Shown one piece after another: positions 16,246 to 25,839 of a stretch of 64,000 bases of DNA. The position numbers were made by a program, and so were the translations under genes. This DNA is from a virus. The notes under the pieces were generated by a model. That model was not told the origin of the DNA and searched no databases. It was given only the letters and a program-made list of their open reading frames with translations. The stretch spans positions 1-64,000 of the IMG/VR virus record IMGVR_UViG_3300042561_000440; one strand, given 5' to 3'. Each line of letters opens with the position of its first letter. Positions within the stretch are counted from its first letter, which is position 1.

Positions 16246-18855
16246 ATGGTCTTTTCCCCCAGCACCTGCGAGCCCAAGCCCCAGACCTCTCCATTCAGGA
16301 TGGTGAGCCGTCCTGCTATTGAGTGGTCTACGATCAACCCTGTGCTTGGGCTGGGGGAATGTGCCCATGAAACTGACACTGGCCGATTCAAGGTTGGTGA
16401 CGGCAAGACTCCCTATAAGAACCTCGCCTACCAGATGAGCATTGGGGTTCCGGGCGAGCCGGGTCCAGTGGGCTCAGACGGACCTCCGGGCCCCCCGGGC
16501 CCTCGCGGCGAACGTGGTGAACAGGGTCCTGTCGGAGCGGCTGGTCCTGCCACGGTTCTCCAGATTGGGACGGTTGCATCTGGGCCAATTCCCAGCGTCA
16601 CTCTGGTGGGCAATGCTCCCTTGCAGACTCTGAACTGGGTCATCCCCAAGGGTGAGAAGGGTGATGCCGGGGCCACCAACTCCTTGAAGATTGGCACGGT
16701 GGTGGCGGGCATCAACCCTGCCGCAACGATCACCGGAAATGCCCCCGATCAGACCCTCAATCTGGTGCTGCCAAGAGGCGAGAAGGGTGATGCCGGTGCG
16801 CAGGGGACCCCGGGTGTCAAGGGTGACCGTGGTGACGTAGGGCCCAAGGGGGACACCGGCGCAGGTGCTGTCATCAAGGGAACCGCCAGTGCCTATCCGC
16901 CCGTAGCGAACCCTGTAGTCAACGACCTCTACATCTTGGGCAGTGCCGCCTCCCTGACTGGTGCCCCTGCCTCCAGCGTTGGTCCTGCATCTGTTGGTGA
17001 TGGCGTGGTGTGGACTGGGACTAGCTGGGTCAACGTCGGCCCGCTGCGAGGCTCCCAAGGTATTCAGGGTAACGTCGGCCCTTCTGGTCCGGCTGGCCCC
17101 GCCGGTCCTGCCACCACCCTTGCCATCGGGGCTGTGTCAGCGGGCACTATTGCTCAGGCATCGCTGACGGGCACGGCTCCCAACCAGACCTTGAACTTGG
17201 TCCTGCCCAAAGGTGATGCCGGTGTGGCCGGGCCCAAGGGGGATGCTGGTGCGGTTGGCCCGGCTGGCCCGCCCAACTCGCTCACTGTCGGAACGGTCAC
17301 CCAAGGCGTGGCTGGAAGTGCCCCCACTGTGACCATTACCGGAGTGGCCCCGGCCCAGACCATCTCGTTCCGGTTCCCGGTTCCCGCCGACCCGGCTGTC
17401 AACAAGCTCTCGATTGGCACGGTGACTCAAGGTGGTGTCCCCAGTGCCACGATCACCGGGACGCCCCCGAATCAGATACTCAATCTGGTGCTGCCTAATC
17501 CGCAGGTCACGCAGTCCACTTCGTTCTCGGTCAACCCTGTCAACGCCTCTGGGTTTGTAGGCGAGTCTGTTTCATTTACGGCCACCGCCCAATCCACAGA
17601 AGGCCCTCTGGTCTACAAGTGGCAGGTGTCAAACGACAACGGGGCGACCTTCGCCGACATTACCGGGGCTGGCACAAACACCTACACATTCACCCCTGTT
17701 CTTGCAGATTCTGGGAAGCGGTACAGGTGTGTTGCTACCACTCCCACGCTGGGGCCCACTTACAGCCTGATTGCAACACTGACTGTCACGGTCAGGCCCA
17801 TTCCAGATGGCTCGTCGTGGCGAGCCGGGGTCGCAAATGGCTCAGGATACATCGAGTTCCTCAATGGCCTGTTCATTGCTGGCAACGGACGTTGGTCTAC
17901 GGACGGTGCCGAATGGACGAACGCAATGCCGACAGGAATCGATCTGTTTCATCGCGGAGCTTTCGGGAACGGAACGTGGGTTGCTGGCAAGAGAGTGCCA
18001 GCGGAGTTCGTGACCGGCCTCAGCACAAGGCCCGAATACTTTGTTGCCTGCACTAGTGCTGACGGCAAAAACTGGACTGCAAGAGAGTCCTTCAGTTTGT
18101 TTGGCGGAAATCTTTTGGGATCACAAAACGCAATCTTTGGATACGGATTTGGAAAGTTTGTCTGCTTCTACAGCACAGAAAGAAACTACTACGTCCAAGG
18201 GTCCACCGTTGTCCGAAAGCTAAATGTAATTGTTGCTATGTGGAGTTCTGACGGGATCACTTGGAACAACTGCCCTGCCATTACCGGAATGGTGACAGGA
18301 AACTCGCCGCTAAATACCGCTGCAACGGGCTTTACGGCAACGGCACAGGCCAATGCCTTTACGAGAATGACCTCCGTGGCCACAGGCACCGGCAACAGCC
18401 CGCTCATGGTAGCCACCGGATTGATAGTGTCAGGCGCAACGAACCAATACTTAGCCAGTGCCGATGGAATCACTTGGGTTCTGAAAACTTTCCCAGCGTT
18501 TGTTGCCGTGCAGGACGTTGCTTTTGGTGCCACTAACTTTGTGGCTGTCGGAACGGGCGGTGTCTGCTTCCGCACAGCTACGCCAGCAACTCCGCTTACC
18601 ACCGCAAGCATTGCTTTCTCGGTTGCCAATATGCCAGCAACTGCAAGCTGGAGTGGCATCACCTATGGAAACGGCAAGTTCGTGGCAGTGGCAAACGGAT
18701 CGGCCACGGCAGCTAACTCCGTTGACGGGGCTACATGGGCACAGAAGACCCTGCCGAGCAGTTCTTTGTGGGATGGCGTGGCGTTCGGCAACAACAGGTT
18801 TATTGCGTCAGCCGCCGCTGGCACCACCACTGCCGCCACCGCCATCAGTGATTAG
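16246..18855 (+). CDS. Large multidomain tail fibre (Mtd-like N-terminus, collagen, Ig-like, propeller-like)
   Basis: It is 869 residues. ATG 16246 follows GAGGAG and a GTG at 16240 is an alternative. The order is: an Mtd-like N-terminal domain (IEWSTINPVLGLGECAHETDTGRFKVGDGKTPYKNLAY), several collagen-like runs alternating with beta inserts (L.IGTV..G..P..T(I/L)TG.AP.QTLN.VLP), an Ig-like domain (ESVSFTATAQ...YKWQVSNDNG...YRCVAT), and a C-terminal ~320 residues with repeated (S/A)(A/S)DG..W and (Y/F)GN(G/N).(F/W)(V/I)A units. The last part resembles a beta-propeller. It is likely the main adhesin. Confidence 0.75.
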   Translation: MVFSPSTCEPKPQTSPFRMVSRPAIEWSTINPVLGLGECAHETDTGRFKVGDGKTPYKNLAYQMSIGVPGEPGPVGSDGPPGPPGPRGERGEQGPVGAAGPATVLQIGTVASGPIPSVTLVGNAPLQTLNWVIPKGEKGDAGATNSLKIGTVVAGINPAATITGNAPDQTLNLVLPRGEKGDAGAQGTPGVKGDRGDVGPKGDTGAGAVIKGTASAYPPVANPVVNDLYILGSAASLTGAPASSVGPASVGDGVVWTGTSWVNVGPLRGSQGIQGNVGPSGPAGPAGPATTLAIGAVSAGTIAQASLTGTAPNQTLNLVLPKGDAGVAGPKGDAGAVGPAGPPNSLTVGTVTQGVAGSAPTVTITGVAPAQTISFRFPVPADPAVNKLSIGTVTQGGVPSATITGTPPNQILNLVLPNPQVTQSTSFSVNPVNASGFVGESVSFTATAQSTEGPLVYKWQVSNDNGATFADITGAGTNTYTFTPVLADSGKRYRCVATTPTLGPTYSLIATLTVTVRPIPDGSSWRAGVANGSGYIEFLNGLFIAGNGRWSTDGAEWTNAMPTGIDLFHRGAFGNGTWVAGKRVPAEFVTGLSTRPEYFVACTSADGKNWTARESFSLFGGNLLGSQNAIFGYGFGKFVCFYSTERNYYVQGSTVVRKLNVIVAMWSSDGITWNNCPAITGMVTGNSPLNTAATGFTATAQANAFTRMTSVATGTGNSPLMVATGLIVSGATNQYLASADGITWVLKTFPAFVAVQDVAFGATNFVAVGTGGVCFRTATPATPLTTASIAFSVANMPATASWSGITYGNGKFVAVANGSATAANSVDGATWAQKTLPSSSLWDGVAFGNNRFIASAAAGTTTAATAISD

Positions 18856-18863
18856 GAGTCCCC

Positions 18864-19928
18864 ATGTACACAGCACTCGATGCTTGCCAGTACCTCATGG
18901 ACTCCGTTGGTGGCGGTGCCCAAGACCAAGAACACCGGGTCCTGCGGCAGTCGATCTTCCATGCCTACCGGGACTTGGTGGCCGTCAGGGATTGGCGGTG
19001 GTATCAGGCCGAAGAGGAAATCAGCCTGTGCTGCCAGAACACAGTCTCCCGACATACCCTGCCGTGGGGCGTCCAATCCATAGATGCCTTCATGCTGCCC
19101 CAGACCGGGGTGGTGGCTGACTACCTGCGGCCTACTGAATGGACGCGATTGATCGAGTCCCAGTTCCGGGGGTTTGCCCGGATTGCTTGGACGATCCTGC
19201 CCTCGACCCTCCTGCCGGACAGGTTCGACCTGTGCGTTTTCAATGGGTGGGCGGGTGACAACACTGCCACCGTGACCTATCGCCGTCGCCCCCGTGACCT
19301 CCGTTTCACGGGCTGGGAGCCACAGGCCAGAAACGGCACGATTTCTTGGGATGGGGTGGATGTGGACGGTGACGGCACCACCTTTACCAACTTGATGGTG
19401 GGCAGTGTGATCCGCGTTTCGGCTGACCCAAAGCGGCACCCAGAGCCCCTCACCGGGATGAACGCCTACTCGGACGAGGGCCTGATCTACGGGATCAACA
19501 ACGGCAACTCCCTTTACGCCCGCAGTCCAGCCGGTGACATGAAGTATCAGGCGGGCACCAAGTTCGTCATTACCGACTACTTGGACTTGTCTCCCGGGAT
19601 GTACACGGCCTTGTTGAGCGGCGCAGAAGTCTGGCTGGCTAGGCTGATGGGCAAGAACATCGAGGGGGCCACCGGCATCTACGGGCGTGACCTCCGCATG
19701 GCCTTTGAGTCTGACGCCATGGCTCCGCTCTCTGGAAGACGGGACAACGGTGGGAATGGGTATGGCGGCGGGTACTACGCCATGTGGTATCTCCGACCGG
19801 GTGTTGACCAAGGCGTCCCCTCTCGCCCCTTTGGTGGCCCAAATGCTCAAGGAACCTGCCCAATCCCGGCAGAGGTCTTTGGCGGCTCCTCCAGTTCCTC
19901 GTTTGATGACTGCGGGGCTCCCCAGTGA
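18864..19928 (+). CDS. Tail-tube/head-tail adaptor-like protein
   Basis: It is 354 residues, with ATG after TAGGAGTCCCC. The N-terminal helical part (YTALDACQYLMDSVGGGAQDQEHRVLRQSIFHAYRDLVAVRDWRWY) is typical of podoviral adaptor/tail tubular A-type proteins, in which helical residues contact the portal ring. The middle is beta-rich and the C-terminus disordered and Ser/Gly-rich. The downstream 968-residue gene overlaps by four bases, matching the usual order tubular A then tubular B. The assignment rests on architecture and position. Confidence 0.65.
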   Translation: MYTALDACQYLMDSVGGGAQDQEHRVLRQSIFHAYRDLVAVRDWRWYQAEEEISLCCQNTVSRHTLPWGVQSIDAFMLPQTGVVADYLRPTEWTRLIESQFRGFARIAWTILPSTLLPDRFDLCVFNGWAGDNTATVTYRRRPRDLRFTGWEPQARNGTISWDGVDVDGDGTTFTNLMVGSVIRVSADPKRHPEPLTGMNAYSDEGLIYGINNGNSLYARSPAGDMKYQAGTKFVITDYLDLSPGMYTALLSGAEVWLARLMGKNIEGATGIYGRDLRMAFESDAMAPLSGRRDNGGNGYGGGYYAMWYLRPGVDQGVPSRPFGGPNAQGTCPIPAEVFGGSSSSSFDDCGAPQ

Positions 19929-22831
19929 GGATCAACCAGTTCAAGGGCTGGGCCCCTGCCTTCTCTCGATACCTCTTGCCAGTTGGCGGTGCGGTCGAGC
20001 AGGTCAATGCCACCTGCCTGACGCCGGGGCAACTCACCATTCGGGGCGGCAGCAAGAAGATCGCCAGCACCCAAGACAGAATGATCGAAATGTGGGGCCT
20101 CTCGGTCGGCTCCACTCAGACCGATGTGATCCTCGCCCAAGACGATGACGGCAAGATCGTCCAGTTCTCTGGGATCGGGGGCACGGTCACCCAGAAGACT
20201 CTCTACACAGGGCAGTTCTCTGGCCAGCACCCCGTGTCGTTTTCTCAGGGCAGGCGAGGGGAAATCTATTTGTATCAGGGCTTTGGCCGCAGAGGGCTGG
20301 TCAGAACCTCTGATGGCAAGGTCCGTCCAGTAGGGCTCGATGCCCCGGCCACCAAGCCCACGGTGGTGATCGACTCCACGGTCAGCTACTACTTGGCCAG
20401 AATCGACATCATCGATGCTGGCAATGGCTACAACATCCCGCCCTCTGTCTACATTGGCGAGCCCGGATTGGGAGGTCGGCAGGCCAAGGCCATCACCAGA
20501 ATTGCCGATGCCCAAGTCTCGGAGATCGAGGTCACTGACGGTGGCTCGGGCTACACCAAGGCCCCGTGCGTCAAGCTCACCGACACCCCCAACGGCCCTG
20601 CCACTGGAACAGGTGCGGCTGCGGCACTGGAGCTAGAGACTGGCTGTGCCAATGGCGACCCGGAGACTGGCATCGTCTATTGGGAGATCAGCCAACTACC
20701 CACTTGGTTCTGGCTGTGCTTGAGCGAGTACGCCCGGGAAGGCAAGGGGATCATCGTGCCAGCAGTGGGTGGTTCTGGCACAGGGGCCAAGGCAATCTTT
20801 TGGATCGACGGCCTCTATGACGGCAACTGCTACAAGCAAAACTCAGACGGCACAGACCTAGAGAACTTCGGGGTGCGTGTTCAGGTCTACGACTTTGGTC
20901 AAGGCTACAAGCCAGACGATGTGGTCACCGCCACCATCAAGACGGCTGGGGCTTTTCAGGCTGGATTTGGGTTTAACGGCCCCCGCTGCGACACGGTGCA
21001 GCAGTGCCAAGTCAAGGCCGAAGGGATTGGGCTCTACCACCCCAAGGCCCCCGACAAGCTGACCATCATTGACTCCAATTCGTACAAGCAGCGGAAGCTC
21101 AAGACCGTCATCACCAAGGGCGGCTCGGGCTACCTGACACCGCCGACGTTCGTGACTGAAGATGGCGACATCATCAACACGGAAGTGGATTGCAACGGCT
21201 CGGTCACCAAGCTCAAGGTGGCCCAGCCCAACAAGCTCTACTTGTTTCCCCCCAGACTGCTAGACACCAGCGGGGATGTGGGCGGGGCTACTGCACTTGC
21301 GATTGTCCGGCCCAACTTCCGGGGCAAGTACCAGTGTTACTACCGCTATGTGGATGAGAGCCTCACCAAGGAGCAGGGTGGGCCGATCTACTCCAACCTG
21401 TCTCCGCTCACAGAGGTGGACTGCGGGGAAGCGGCGAAGAAGCTGACTTGGAGCAACCTGCCGTCTGCGGCTCAGGCCACCCATGTGGAGCTTTGGCGGT
21501 CCACCAGCAATCAGGCGACCACCCTGTTCCGCGTGGCCAAGCTGCCCATCGGCACAGACTCCTATGTGGATGAGCTTTCGGACTACGACCTGACCAATGC
21601 CGACCGCAAGGACTTTGAAGGCCAGCCGATCCTGTTGTCAGACGGGCGGCTGAACATGAACCGCTACGGGGTGGCCAGCACCGACTTTGCCGTGGGCGTG
21701 ATCTTCCAAGACAGGACGTTCTTGGGGGTGGACACAACCGGCAAGCGGCCCAACACCTTGCTCTACTCAGAAGCCGACGCCCCAGAAGCTATCCCAGAGA
21801 TCAACGAGCTAGTCTTGCAGACCAACCTGCGAGACACCGACTACATCACAGCTCTGATTCCCTATGCGGGAGCCCTGATGGTGATGCAGTCCCGGCACTG
21901 CCACCGGCTGAACTTCGTGAACCGCCCTGAACTCGATGCCACCTCCTCTTTGGTGGCCTACCGGGGCTGCCTAAACCAGAGATGCTGGGACATCTGGCTC
22001 GGGACCGCCTACATTGCCGACGATTGCGGGTTCTACACCCTTGATCCGCAGGGTCAGGTAGAGGACATCTCGGCTGCCATCTCGACCTTGTTCCGCACCA
22101 ACACCGACCCGACCCAGCCGACCATCGACTTTGCCAAGCGGGAGTGGTTCTTCGTCCGGGCCGACAAGGATCAGGGCTTGATCCGGTTCCATGTCAGCTT
22201 CACCGGGGACGAGGGTACGTTCCCCACCCGGCAGATCGTCTACGACCCGGACTCCAAGACTTATTGGCTAGAGCAATACCCCTATGTTTTCTCGGCAGCC
22301 ACTCAGGTGCGGGCCAGCGACGGCTCTATCCAGATGGTCACGGCCAGCGAAGAGGCCCTCCACATTTTCTCTGTGGGCCTGACCGATGACGGCATCCCCG
22401 TGGACTACTCGTTCCGCACTGGGCACATGGCCTACGAAACAGACGAAACTGCCAAGAACGGGGGCCAGCAGCAGAGCCGGAATGTCTCGGTGGTCTACCG
22501 GCCAACGGACTCTAGCTCCGTATTGAAACTGGCCAATTACTACAACGGCTCCAATACCCCCAGAGCCAACGTGGCCATGAGGGATCGAGGGGTAGGTTTT
22601 GTCCACCAGACAGACGAGCCTGCCGCCACAGTGGATATGGTCAAGCTGCCCCACCAAGAGGCCGAGTCCCATGGTGTTGCTAAGGCCCTGTTTGCAGGCA
22701 AGACCATCACCGACTTCTACGGGTCCGACTCCCATGTCTCGATCAAGCTCTACGGCCAACAGACCGACGCCGGGCCCGTGGTCATCCACCAGATCGACGT
22801 AGCCGGGGTAGCTGCCAGCGGAGGTGACTGA
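19925..22831 (+). CDS. Tail nozzle/tubular B-like protein
   Basis: It is 968 residues with a GTG start overlapping the previous stop. It opens like a tail nozzle protein (FKGWAPAFSRYLLPVGGAVEQVNATCLTPGQLTIRGG) and continues with long beta-strand-rich sequence. It has repeated Gly-rich turns of the D(G/A)G(S/N)GY type (IDAGNGYNIPPSVYI, VTDGGSGYTKAPCV, ITKGGSGYLTPPTF), a repeat common in phage and surface proteins. Its size and place after the adaptor fit the short-tail nozzle that penetrates the envelope. Confidence 0.65.
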   Translation: MRINQFKGWAPAFSRYLLPVGGAVEQVNATCLTPGQLTIRGGSKKIASTQDRMIEMWGLSVGSTQTDVILAQDDDGKIVQFSGIGGTVTQKTLYTGQFSGQHPVSFSQGRRGEIYLYQGFGRRGLVRTSDGKVRPVGLDAPATKPTVVIDSTVSYYLARIDIIDAGNGYNIPPSVYIGEPGLGGRQAKAITRIADAQVSEIEVTDGGSGYTKAPCVKLTDTPNGPATGTGAAAALELETGCANGDPETGIVYWEISQLPTWFWLCLSEYAREGKGIIVPAVGGSGTGAKAIFWIDGLYDGNCYKQNSDGTDLENFGVRVQVYDFGQGYKPDDVVTATIKTAGAFQAGFGFNGPRCDTVQQCQVKAEGIGLYHPKAPDKLTIIDSNSYKQRKLKTVITKGGSGYLTPPTFVTEDGDIINTEVDCNGSVTKLKVAQPNKLYLFPPRLLDTSGDVGGATALAIVRPNFRGKYQCYYRYVDESLTKEQGGPIYSNLSPLTEVDCGEAAKKLTWSNLPSAAQATHVELWRSTSNQATTLFRVAKLPIGTDSYVDELSDYDLTNADRKDFEGQPILLSDGRLNMNRYGVASTDFAVGVIFQDRTFLGVDTTGKRPNTLLYSEADAPEAIPEINELVLQTNLRDTDYITALIPYAGALMVMQSRHCHRLNFVNRPELDATSSLVAYRGCLNQRCWDIWLGTAYIADDCGFYTLDPQGQVEDISAAISTLFRTNTDPTQPTIDFAKREWFFVRADKDQGLIRFHVSFTGDEGTFPTRQIVYDPDSKTYWLEQYPYVFSAATQVRASDGSIQMVTASEEALHIFSVGLTDDGIPVDYSFRTGHMAYETDETAKNGGQQQSRNVSVVYRPTDSSSVLKLANYYNGSNTPRANVAMRDRGVGFVHQTDEPAATVDMVKLPHQEAESHGVAKALFAGKTITDFYGSDSHVSIKLYGQQTDAGPVVIHQIDVAGVAASGGD

Positions 22832-23460
22832 TGGCTATTAGCCAGCGGGCGGCACAGGAAATAGCCAGCCTCCTGATTCAGGGCGGCATCCCAGCAGGCC
22901 ATGCCACCGACATCGGCCAGCGGCTCCTGTCTCTGGCGGGCTCGTCCTCCTCGTCATCGTCCTCTAGCTCAGACGAGCAGAGGGTGATCGACTCCAGCAC
23001 CGCCCGGTCTAGCAGGTTCAGAAACCAGTTCCGGCAACCCGAACAGCCAGCCCAAGTAGGTGAGGCCGGGAAGGATGGCATCGCAGGCCAAGCCGGATGG
23101 GAGGGCACAGCAGGCAAGGATGGAACCAGCGGCGTGGATGGCCAAGCTGGCACTGCGGGCGAGGCTGGTGCTGCCGGGGAAGCCGGGGCAGCAGGTGCAG
23201 CCGGTGCTGGGATCGACCCCCGGCTGGTGAACAACATTCTCAGGCGGCTGCGGGACCTAGAGCAAAAGGACCCGGGCGAGCCCAAGTGCGACAACTTCCA
23301 AGCCTTCGGTCAGTCCAGCCTGTGCAACATCGTCAAGCAGCAGGCCAAGGAGTTGGGCCGGGTCAAGGAGCGGCTCGACAGCATTGAAAAAACACTGAAG
23401 GCCCTCGACCGGCGGCTGGAGGCCATCGAGAAGTTCATGCCCCCGCAGGAATGCCTGTGA
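22831..23460 (+). CDS. Collagen-like structural protein with Ser-rich linker
   Basis: It is 209 residues. An N-terminal helix (ISQRAAQEIASLLIQGGI) leads into a poly-Ser linker. A collagen-like region of GxxGxxG triplets (residues ~75-130, Ala/Glu-rich) follows, and then a C-terminal coiled coil (LGRVKERLDSIEKTLKALDRRLEAIEKF). It is probably a trimeric virion decoration or fibre. It overlaps the next gene by 10 bases. Confidence 0.65.
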   Translation: MAISQRAAQEIASLLIQGGIPAGHATDIGQRLLSLAGSSSSSSSSSSDEQRVIDSSTARSSRFRNQFRQPEQPAQVGEAGKDGIAGQAGWEGTAGKDGTSGVDGQAGTAGEAGAAGEAGAAGAAGAGIDPRLVNNILRRLRDLEQKDPGEPKCDNFQAFGQSSLCNIVKQQAKELGRVKERLDSIEKTLKALDRRLEAIEKFMPPQECL

Positions 23461-23861
23461 AGACCTTCCTGAAACGGGACGGCAGGCTCATCGCCAAAAA
23501 TGGCAAGTTCGTGGTGGCTGACAACCCAGCCGACTGCGAATGCTGCGAGCCCCCGTGCGGGGTGTCAGCCAGTTCCGGTGGTCAGGGCGTGACGGTCACT
23601 GACTACGCCATGCCAACGCGAGGTGGGGATGTGGAGTTCCGTTACGACTCCTTTGGAATCCCTGACGCCTACAAAATCGAGGGCGGCGGGCAGGTCTTCA
23701 TCGACACCGGGCCGGTTTCAGGACAGGGGACTCGGACGTTCAACAAGCCACAGGGGCTAAAGAAGGTAACCGTGACTGTTACCGGGCCCCAAGGAACGGC
23801 ATGGCGGTACTTCCTTGGATGCCCCCCGGAAACCCGGGATGGGGATAACCCACTCCCATGA
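23451..23861 (+). CDS. Small Cys-containing beta protein, unknown function
   Basis: It is 136 residues. The N-terminus (VKTFLKRDGRLIAKNGKFVVADNPADCECCEPPC) has a CxCCxxPC cluster. The rest is beta-rich with Gly-Gly turns and resembles a small carbohydrate-binding or calcium-type beta sandwich, though no family is identified. The ATG at 23451 lies within the upstream gene's last codons, and a GTG at 23457 is an alternative. Confidence 0.55.
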   Translation: MPVKTFLKRDGRLIAKNGKFVVADNPADCECCEPPCGVSASSGGQGVTVTDYAMPTRGGDVEFRYDSFGIPDAYKIEGGGQVFIDTGPVSGQGTRTFNKPQGLKKVTVTVTGPQGTAWRYFLGCPPETRDGDNPLP

Positions 23862-24292
23862 TTACCTGCCACAAGAAGCACCTGATCGCCCGCTGCAACG
23901 AGCGGGGCTACTTGCTATCAGAGGCAATGCCGTGCGTGGTCAAGCAGGACGGCCCGTACTGGACAATCGACACCAGTCACCCGAGTTACCCGCATGACAG
24001 GGAGCCCCAGCCCTGCAAAGCCGGGACCGCCCTCAAGTCTTTGCTAGGGCGGGTTGGCATTACCTCAACCCCTGACTGTAGCTGTGACGCCAAGGCAGCC
24101 CACATGGACATGATGGGATGCCCATGGGTTAGGGAGAACCTAGACATGGTGGTGGAATGGCTAGAGGAAGAGGCCATCAAGAGGGGCCTGCCGTTTTGCC
24201 GCATGGCAGGCAAGGCTCTGGTGAGGCTGGCGGTGAGGCTGGCTGAAACAAAAGCCAATGTCCCGCCCGGTCAGGGGTCGGTACATAAATGA
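23858..24292 (+). CDS. Cys-rich conserved hypothetical protein
   Basis: It is 144 residues. Its core is CKAGTALKSLLGRVGI...CSCDAKAAHMDMMGCPWVRENLDMVVEWLEEEAIKRGLPF...ALVRLAVRLA. From memory, a similar arrangement of Cys-rich segment, metal-binding-like CxC and EEAxxRGLPF helix recurs in hypothetical proteins of planctomycete genomes. Its last codons (VHK-stop) are formed by the GTACATAAAT box, so this late-gene boundary doubles as a possible promoter. Confidence 0.6.
   Translation: MITCHKKHLIARCNERGYLLSEAMPCVVKQDGPYWTIDTSHPSYPHDREPQPCKAGTALKSLLGRVGITSTPDCSCDAKAAHMDMMGCPWVRENLDMVVEWLEEEAIKRGLPFCRMAGKALVRLAVRLAETKANVPPGQGSVHK
24281..24290 (+). promoter_or_regulatory. GTACATAAAT box, copy 3
   Basis: It overlaps the last codons of the upstream gene and lies 23 nt before the ATG of the internal-protein block (24313). 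It is identical to the boxes at 5197 and 57835. Confidence 0.4.
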
Positions 24293-24312
24293 GATAGGCG
24301 AGGACCATTCTC

Positions 24313-24957
24313 ATGGCATTCAACAAATTCTTGGCGTACAGGTCGCAGGGCGTTAATCCGTCCATGTACAGCGACAACCGGCAAGAAGCCATGAGGATGA
24401 TGGACGAGGACATGGCCGCCCGGTGGGACAAAGACCGGAACGGCTTTCAGCAGGCCATGCTCCGTCAGGCCCAGCAAGAGCGGCAAGGCAGGCTAGGCGA
24501 GGCTGCCCCAGAGGAAACCAAGAAGGACCAGCCCGCACCGCAGCAGCCAGCCCAGCAGCCCGCCCCCCACGGCAATGCCATGGGAGGTGCCCCTATTCGG
24601 TGGCCCGGGATGCACCCAGCCCATCACTTTGGTGCGCTCCAGAACATGGTTGCCTCCACCAATCAGGCTTGGGCTAACGAGATGGACTCCAGAAGGGAGC
24701 AGGCCGAAGCGGAGCGGTCACGGCAACACGCATACGAAATGCAGTCTCTGGAGCAGCAGCAGAACAACTACCAGCAAGCTAGCCAGCAAGAGTCCGCTCA
24801 GTTGGAAAACTCGGCTAGGCAGGCCAGAAACCGCAGCCTTCTCGGGGCGGCGGGACTAGGTGGAGTCACTGTGCGGTCGGACGGTCGCGGGAACACCAGC
24901 CGCAGCCGACATCCGTTTGGCCGCAGCCCCTTTGCACGCTCACTACTGGGTGATTAA
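24313..24957 (+). CDS. Gln-rich putative internal virion protein
   Basis: It is 214 residues. It is helical with a Pro/Gln-rich middle (QPAPQQPAQQPAPHG) and a long Gln/Glu helix (MQSLEQQQNNYQQASQQESAQ), ending in a basic Arg/Ser tail. It opens a run of Gln/Ala-rich proteins that leads to the giant internal proteins, a layout common for podoviral ejection proteins. No family is recognised. Confidence 0.55.
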   Translation: MAFNKFLAYRSQGVNPSMYSDNRQEAMRMMDEDMAARWDKDRNGFQQAMLRQAQQERQGRLGEAAPEETKKDQPAPQQPAQQPAPHGNAMGGAPIRWPGMHPAHHFGALQNMVASTNQAWANEMDSRREQAEAERSRQHAYEMQSLEQQQNNYQQASQQESAQLENSARQARNRSLLGAAGLGGVTVRSDGRGNTSRSRHPFGRSPFARSLLGD

Positions 24958-25370
24958 TGGCATCTTTTGCCGCACAACAACCCGGAGCCCCTCGCTCAAA
25001 CGTCCAGACCAACGGTCAGGCTGTTAATCCGGCCAGCCTTTTGTCTGGCCTCACGCGAGAGTCACAAGTGAACGCCAACACCGGGACCGCTACCGGAGAT
25101 CGGGCCGTTCAGGACTACGCCAAGGGGATGCTGTATGCCAACCGTGCAGCACTAGGCCGAAGCTCGGCCACTCAGAACGCGAAGACGAACATGGAACGAA
25201 TGAGCCAAGGGGAGCAAATGAATCAGGCGTGGAGCCAAGCTCAGATGAACAGATTCAAGAGCATGTCTCAGCAGAAGTCCCAGCAATCTTCCCTTGCCCA
25301 AAGCCTTTTAGCTCAACAGATCGGTCTCAATTCTCAGTGGCAAACTAGCGTCTTGGGGATGATGAGATGA
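24957..25370 (+). CDS. Gln/Ser-rich putative internal virion protein
   Basis: It is 137 residues. The start overlaps the previous stop (TAATG). It is mostly helical with repeated Gln/Ser/Met (QSQQKSQQSSLAQSLLAQQ) and compositionally close to its two neighbours. An ejection or core-protein role is inferred from position and composition only. Confidence 0.5.
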   Translation: MASFAAQQPGAPRSNVQTNGQAVNPASLLSGLTRESQVNANTGTATGDRAVQDYAKGMLYANRAALGRSSATQNAKTNMERMSQGEQMNQAWSQAQMNRFKSMSQQKSQQSSLAQSLLAQQIGLNSQWQTSVLGMMR

Positions 25371-25828
25371 TCGGTGCCAGCCAAACTCCATTCCGAATCA
25401 AGCCGCCTCGATTGCTGGCCGACTCTGCCACCGAGAGCATGGCCAACAACGTCTACGCCTCAACGCTCCAGCAGGGCCAGACCAAGGGCTACGACGCTCA
25501 ATTCCAGAACGCTGGCAAGGGCTTCTCTGTCGGCAGCAAAGACCGGATGTTTGCCGACCAGCAGCGGGCAGCCGGTGCAGCCGAAGGGGCCCAAGCAGCA
25601 GCCTCAATTCGTGCCGATGACCAGCAGTTCAACGAGTCCCAAAAGAATGCGCATCAGATGCTCAGGGACCAAGCTCTTGTCTTTGACAAAAACCAAGCCA
25701 CTGAGCGTAACAACGCCAACTTCCAAAGAATGTTTGCCAACCGTCAGGGCAAATCAGAGATAGCAATGGCCCGCCAAAGGGCTGCCATGAACCTTCGTCT
25801 TGCACTCATGTCCCAAGGACTTGATTAA
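25367..25828 (+). CDS. Gln/Ala-rich putative internal virion protein
   Basis: It is 153 residues and overlaps the previous gene by four bases. It is helical, rich in Gln, Ala and Asn, and ends in basic MARQRAAMNLRLALM. It belongs with the two upstream Gln-rich proteins. Confidence 0.5.
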   Translation: MIGASQTPFRIKPPRLLADSATESMANNVYASTLQQGQTKGYDAQFQNAGKGFSVGSKDRMFADQQRAAGAAEGAQAAASIRADDQQFNESQKNAHQMLRDQALVFDKNQATERNNANFQRMFANRQGKSEIAMARQRAAMNLRLALMSQGLD

Positions 25829-25839
25829 AGGATCGCACG

